Source of the DNA: Nymphaea colorata
Lineage: Eukaryota; Streptophyta; Magnoliopsida; Nymphaeales; Nymphaeaceae
Reading direction: 5' to 3'
Assembly (NCBI RefSeq): GCF_008831285.2
Contig: NC_045146.1
Coordinates: 14,089,289 to 14,153,288 of the forward strand
DNA length: 64,000 nt
Shown: one piece after another, positions 60,430 to 64,000 of the stretch
How the letters are laid out: every line of letters begins with the position of its first letter
How positions within the stretch are numbered: the first letter of the stretch is position 1
Notes under the pieces: model-generated
Seen by the model: only the letters and a program-made list of their open reading frames with translations
Told to the model about the DNA's origin: nothing
The model's database searches: none
Made by a program: the position numbers and the translations under genes

Positions 60430-61910
60430 TCCTCGAGTTCTCGCCACTAATTTCGGAGAGAAAGGAGACGAGGACCAGGGAGACGGCTCCCTGAGCTCCT
60501 AAAATGGGAATTCCTTTGGACTTCCCGGTCTCTAGCAGCCGCGAATCCGACGACAAATAGGTCTTCAGAACGAAGAAGATGGAAAACAGAGGAGCATCTC
60601 TTTCTCGGCCATTAGGAAAGAACAAATTACCTTCCTTATTTTTTTCCTCTCTCTCCCTCTTCCTCATAAATTGGCTCCCGGCAATGTGGGAATCCAAGAC
60701 AAAGCACTATCCCTATTCTTCCAAGATGAAACATACACGACAAATAGCTCCGTCGTCTCTTCTCCGTCACTGGAAGCTCAATCTTTCAGAACGTTGCCAT
60801 CGAAAGCCTCACCCATCTCCTCGTCTCTTCCCATCGTCCTCTTGCCTTCGGATATGTTCGGGGAATGGGAAATGCAGAGAGAAGCAAGAGGAAGGAGAAT
60901 CGGAACTCCGGTTTACCAACAATGGCGCTCGGGACGGGATACAACACTATGGAAAAAATAGTTGCAGAAAGTCGGTGTTCTGGCTCCCTTTTCCCCTTCC
61001 CGGTCAGGAGAGCCTCTTTCCCCCGTGAAGGACGGAAGAATTCGCGGAGGAACAGATGAGAGAGGACTCCCGGCCGGTCCTCCTAACCCAACGCCACCGT
61101 CAAACCAAAGAAGACCACTGCCTTTGCGGGGCAGCGGGAACCCTCCCTCCTATATTTGAACTTGAAGCACGCCTGCATGGGATACGTGGCTTCTTTTCAT
61201 TGGACCAAGTAGTCTCGAAGACGAAAAATGCCCTTCTTCCTTTGAAAAAGGACAAAAAGCGTTGACCTTGCTTAAAGGTGCCTTGCATTTATTAGTTTGT
61301 ATTTTTTGTACCAGAGAATAAATACATGGTCATTCGTAATTGAATGATTCAACTCAAACATTTTTAACTTCACAGCTCCGGTTCTTCTTAGCTGATTGCA
61401 AAGTGATTATTGTTCACATGGATCACGGCATTATAACTTACTTCAATGGGAGCTCTTCTTTTTAATTGCTTCCGTGGAAGCTCAAAGTCAAACGACACCC
61501 GTAACGCTCACTACAGACTTTGGCAAAATTCAATGAAAGTACGAAACTATTAGAATTGAATTTCAATCCAAGTTTGATATCGGATCTAGATTTAATCTAA
61601 CTATACATAATCCTTAGTGGTAGCAGATCAAGAAAACAATGCTTGATTCCGAGTAACATCCACCGGCTAAGTATATCCTCAATCAGCTTTTTCAAAAGGG
61701 AAAAAAAAAAGATTTAAATGCATTTTCTAATCAATTTTCGACCACCCAAAAGAAAATTGACCGAAAGCAAAACTCATTTTTATACCTTCACATGAAATCT
61801 CAGAAACGAATTAATTACAAGAACATGAAATTACTTACATAACAATGCACCTAGCAAACTCCGCGGCTGCACATGGGTGGCTCTCCTAGTCTGCCTATGG
61901 GGTTTAGTGC
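60430..61910. promoter_or_regulatory. Intergenic region of the tandem GDS pair
   Basis: This holds the 5' leader and promoter of copy 1 (about 60,430-61,200, C/T-rich on the minus strand) and the 3' end of copy 2. The sequence just 3' of copy 2 (61,735-61,860) resembles that just 3' of copy 1 (58,425-58,620): both carry ACCACCCA-A-A, AATTACAAGAACA and AATTACTTAC in the same order. The duplication therefore included the 3' untranslated region. No other gene is seen. Confidence 0.6.
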
Positions 61911-61912
61911 AC

Positions 61913-63661
61913 TTACTGGGTTGGCAAGCCGCAGACGGCATTGAGAAGGACGTGCACCAGCATGAGGTCGACGAAGTACTGGTGCCCTATCTGCCCGCCC
62001 CGCCACCGGCTCTTCGCCGGTGGCCGGCCGTAATGCGGTCCGTCGCTGCAGTTGTTGTCGTAGTGCCAGGGAAAGGTCATGTCGAAGGCGTCCACCACCT
62101 TCCCCACCAGCCCCTTCCGCCGGAATCCCTCCAGAACCATCCCGTTGTACAACTCCATCTTTTGGGGATTGTACGCGAATGGCCTCGTGTAACCCGCCAC
62201 CGTCACCGTCGTCCGGTAAATAATCTCCGGCCTCTTACGCCCCTCCCCCAGCGCCTCGTCCCAGAACTCCGCCGCTCGAGTCACGCTCTCCGCGAACTCG
62301 CTAGCCCTCCTGAAGCCGATCCCGTCGTGCAAGCCCGAGTTCATCACCATCACATCAGGGGAGGTACTGCCAGTGAAGTACGACTTGAGGAGGTCGCGGT
62401 ATTCCGGGTGATCCAGCGACCTCAGGCCTTCGAAGTTCATCGACACGTTCGAGTGGCCGTTGAAGATGCTGGTTATGCGGACGTACTGCGACGGGTCCGC
62501 CGGATTCCGATAAGTTGCATCGAAGCGGCGGGAGATGGATTCAACGGACTGGACGCCAAGAACAAAAGTGAGTAGGTTGCGGATGGTGTCCATGTGGTTG
62601 GAGTCGCCCCAGAAGAACAGCCACCGGCCGGAGAGGCACCGCCACGCCGGCTCTCGATCGAAGATGCGGAACGCGCAGTGAGCAGAGTAGACCCACCCGT
62701 TGCTCTCAAGTGCACCGAGGGCGCCGTCGCACCAGGGAGACCGGCACGGGTGGTTCAAAGGGAGGCAGATGAATCGGCCGGAGCCGTTGATCTCGCACGT
62801 CTCATTTCGCGCGTGGCGCGTCCATCGGCCGGACCAGGCGTCGCGGTCGAAGTCAGAAGCACTGCAAAGACGGAGCTCCGGCGCGAAAACAGTACCCTCA
62901 CCGGAGGTAAACCGGATGGTGGCATTGAGCATCAGCCGATCGTACATGAACCGGTTCGGGTGAAACTTCGTTCCCTCGTAGCTCCGGAAGAGGAGACGAA
63001 TGCCGAGAACATAGTCGCCCGGGAAGTCAGGATGGACCTGCAGTGAGAGAATGTAGGATCCATCGCCATTGTCTGTGAGAGGCGGTCGAGATTTCCAGGA
63101 CTCGCCTGAGAGATCCACCTCGAAGAAATCTCCGCCGGCGCAACGAGGGTCCCCGGCTTCGCTGTAGGTCCGCACAAGAAACCGGTGGATCTCGCCGGTA
63201 AGCAGCTCGGGCAACCCGGCGTCCAGTCCTGAGACGGAGATCCTCGTCGTCTTCTCCGTCTGGCATGGGTCCCTGGTCGAGCGGCCCAGCATCTCCAGGG
63301 CTCTCGCCGTTATGTTCGGCTCGATACCGACGGCCATCCACTCGACAACGCGCTTGTCACCAGATTTAACACTGCCGTTGACGGCCGAGCCGCTGCCGAC
63401 GTCCATATTGTCCCTTCTGGCGACGCCATTGCCGCTGCCAACGATGGGATTGCTGCTGCCAACGTCTTTTCTCAGGTTCCGGGAAAGTGCGAGCCTTAAG
63501 TCATGGAAACGCTGGCGGTGAGTCACCAGCGCACGGATGCCGGCGTCAATGCTGGAGCCGTCAGAGATCCATATGAGGATGATGCACATGAAAATAGCCA
63601 CCGTAAAGGTCGGAATCCGGATCGTTTTCCCGGCAGCCGACACGAAACCTTTGCTATACAT
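61913..63661 (-). CDS. Type II membrane GDS/DxxH protein with filamin-like domain, copy 2 (NXPE/TBL-like)
   Basis: An intronless frame from ATG 63,661 encodes 582 residues; the longer open frame upstream has only a TTG start. The architecture equals copy 1: anchor at 14-33 (FTVAIFMCIILIW), variable stem 60-135, filamin-like domain about 160-252 (DNGDGSYILSLQVHPDFPGD), GDS at 352-354 and DGPH at 540-543, ending HVLLNAVCGLPTQ. The two proteins are nearly identical in the catalytic half and differ most in residues 60-135. Copy 2 keeps all motifs, so both genes look functional. The role is inferred as for copy 1: a Golgi O-acyl transfer or esterase activity on an unknown glycan. Confidence 0.88.
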   Translation of the reverse strand: MYSKGFVSAAGKTIRIPTFTVAIFMCIILIWISDGSSIDAGIRALVTHRQRFHDLRLALSRNLRKDVGSSNPIVGSGNGVARRDNMDVGSGSAVNGSVKSGDKRVVEWMAVGIEPNITARALEMLGRSTRDPCQTEKTTRISVSGLDAGLPELLTGEIHRFLVRTYSEAGDPRCAGGDFFEVDLSGESWKSRPPLTDNGDGSYILSLQVHPDFPGDYVLGIRLLFRSYEGTKFHPNRFMYDRLMLNATIRFTSGEGTVFAPELRLCSASDFDRDAWSGRWTRHARNETCEINGSGRFICLPLNHPCRSPWCDGALGALESNGWVYSAHCAFRIFDREPAWRCLSGRWLFFWGDSNHMDTIRNLLTFVLGVQSVESISRRFDATYRNPADPSQYVRITSIFNGHSNVSMNFEGLRSLDHPEYRDLLKSYFTGSTSPDVMVMNSGLHDGIGFRRASEFAESVTRAAEFWDEALGEGRKRPEIIYRTTVTVAGYTRPFAYNPQKMELYNGMVLEGFRRKGLVGKVVDAFDMTFPWHYDNNCSDGPHYGRPPAKSRWRGGQIGHQYFVDLMLVHVLLNAVCGLPTQ

Positions 63662-64000
63662 CCTTCCCTGAGTTATCGCCACTGATTTTGCAAGAAAAAG
63701 CAGCAAATAGACGTGATTCGATTTCGATAATATCTAAAGAAAACAACATTTCACAGACTTAGACATCAGTACAAAAAGAATGGCTAAATAACTCAATTTT
63801 TCTACACCAGCCGCTTGTCAAGCAAATTCTACCAGACCACAGCACAAACAAACAATGAAACTTGTGAAAACATGATTTTAACGCAAGAAAGCTGGAACCC
63901 ATAAGAAAAAGTTTTGTCTCTTGCTGCAAATTGTTCAAAATAACTGCAGACGGAAATATAGCTCGACCAAGTAGCGTTTTTAATGTCGGTAGCAGAGCTG
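63662..64000. other. Leader/upstream of copy 2, window edge
   Basis: AT-rich sequence without a recognised gene. It probably contains the 5' leader and promoter of the copy 2 GDS gene. It shows no clear similarity to the region upstream of copy 1. Confidence 0.5.

Noticed and set aside
1-64000. Intact tRNA, rRNA, snRNA or known miRNA hairpins
   Set aside because: I looked for conserved tRNA boxes with a cloverleaf, U6-like ends and common plant miRNA words. Only degenerate SINE-like heads were found.

Overview
This window is nuclear DNA from a flowering plant, or at least a seed plant. The evidence is AT-rich spacers, spliceosomal GT/AG introns with plant-like exon structures, an intronless cytokinin IPT gene, plant-only protein families, (GA)n/(CT)n microsatellites near promoters, and many short SINE-like and MITE-like insertions. 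I cannot place the species. I see no organellar or bacterial sequence, no tRNA or rRNA gene that looks intact, and no CRISPR array.

Eight protein-coding genes can be supported. Three multi-exon housekeeping-type genes lie on the minus strand: a CUE-domain coiled-coil protein (8,910-14,506 coding), a DUF21/CBS (CNNM-like) membrane protein (17,722-24,975) and a DUF1749 alpha/beta hydrolase (27,436-35,428). I rebuilt their exons by hand; every splice phase closes and each reads as one open frame. A gene-poor AT-rich stretch of about 10 kb follows. Then come an intronless adenylate isopentenyltransferase on the plus strand (45,727-46,758), an intronless secreted eight-cysteine protein with a long histidine-rich insert on the minus strand (50,973-51,467), and a small four-exon RRM protein with a plastid-like leader on the plus strand (53,069-55,617). 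The window ends with two tandem, intronless, GC-rich minus-strand genes for type II membrane GDS/DxxH (NXPE/TBL-like) acyltransferase or esterase candidates (58,666-60,426 and 61,913-63,661).

The first 8.7 kb, 35.5-45.7 kb, 46.8-50.9 kb and 55.7-58.6 kb contain no gene I recognise. They and the introns hold short tandem duplications, hAT-like MITE candidates, four tRNA-derived SINE-like heads, and at least five copies of a 170-215 bp element whose ends read GGCGGAG / CTCYGCC. The genes show no operon-like relation; they are ordinary neighbours, apart from the tandem pair at the right end.

The points most worth a second look are the histidine-rich insert inside an eight-cysteine (LTP-type) scaffold, the tandem NXPE-like pair with a filamin-like domain, a perfect 19-bp inverted repeat that copies a real splice donor inside the hydrolase gene, a 24-bp coding minisatellite near the end of the CNNM-like protein, and the GGCGGAG element family.
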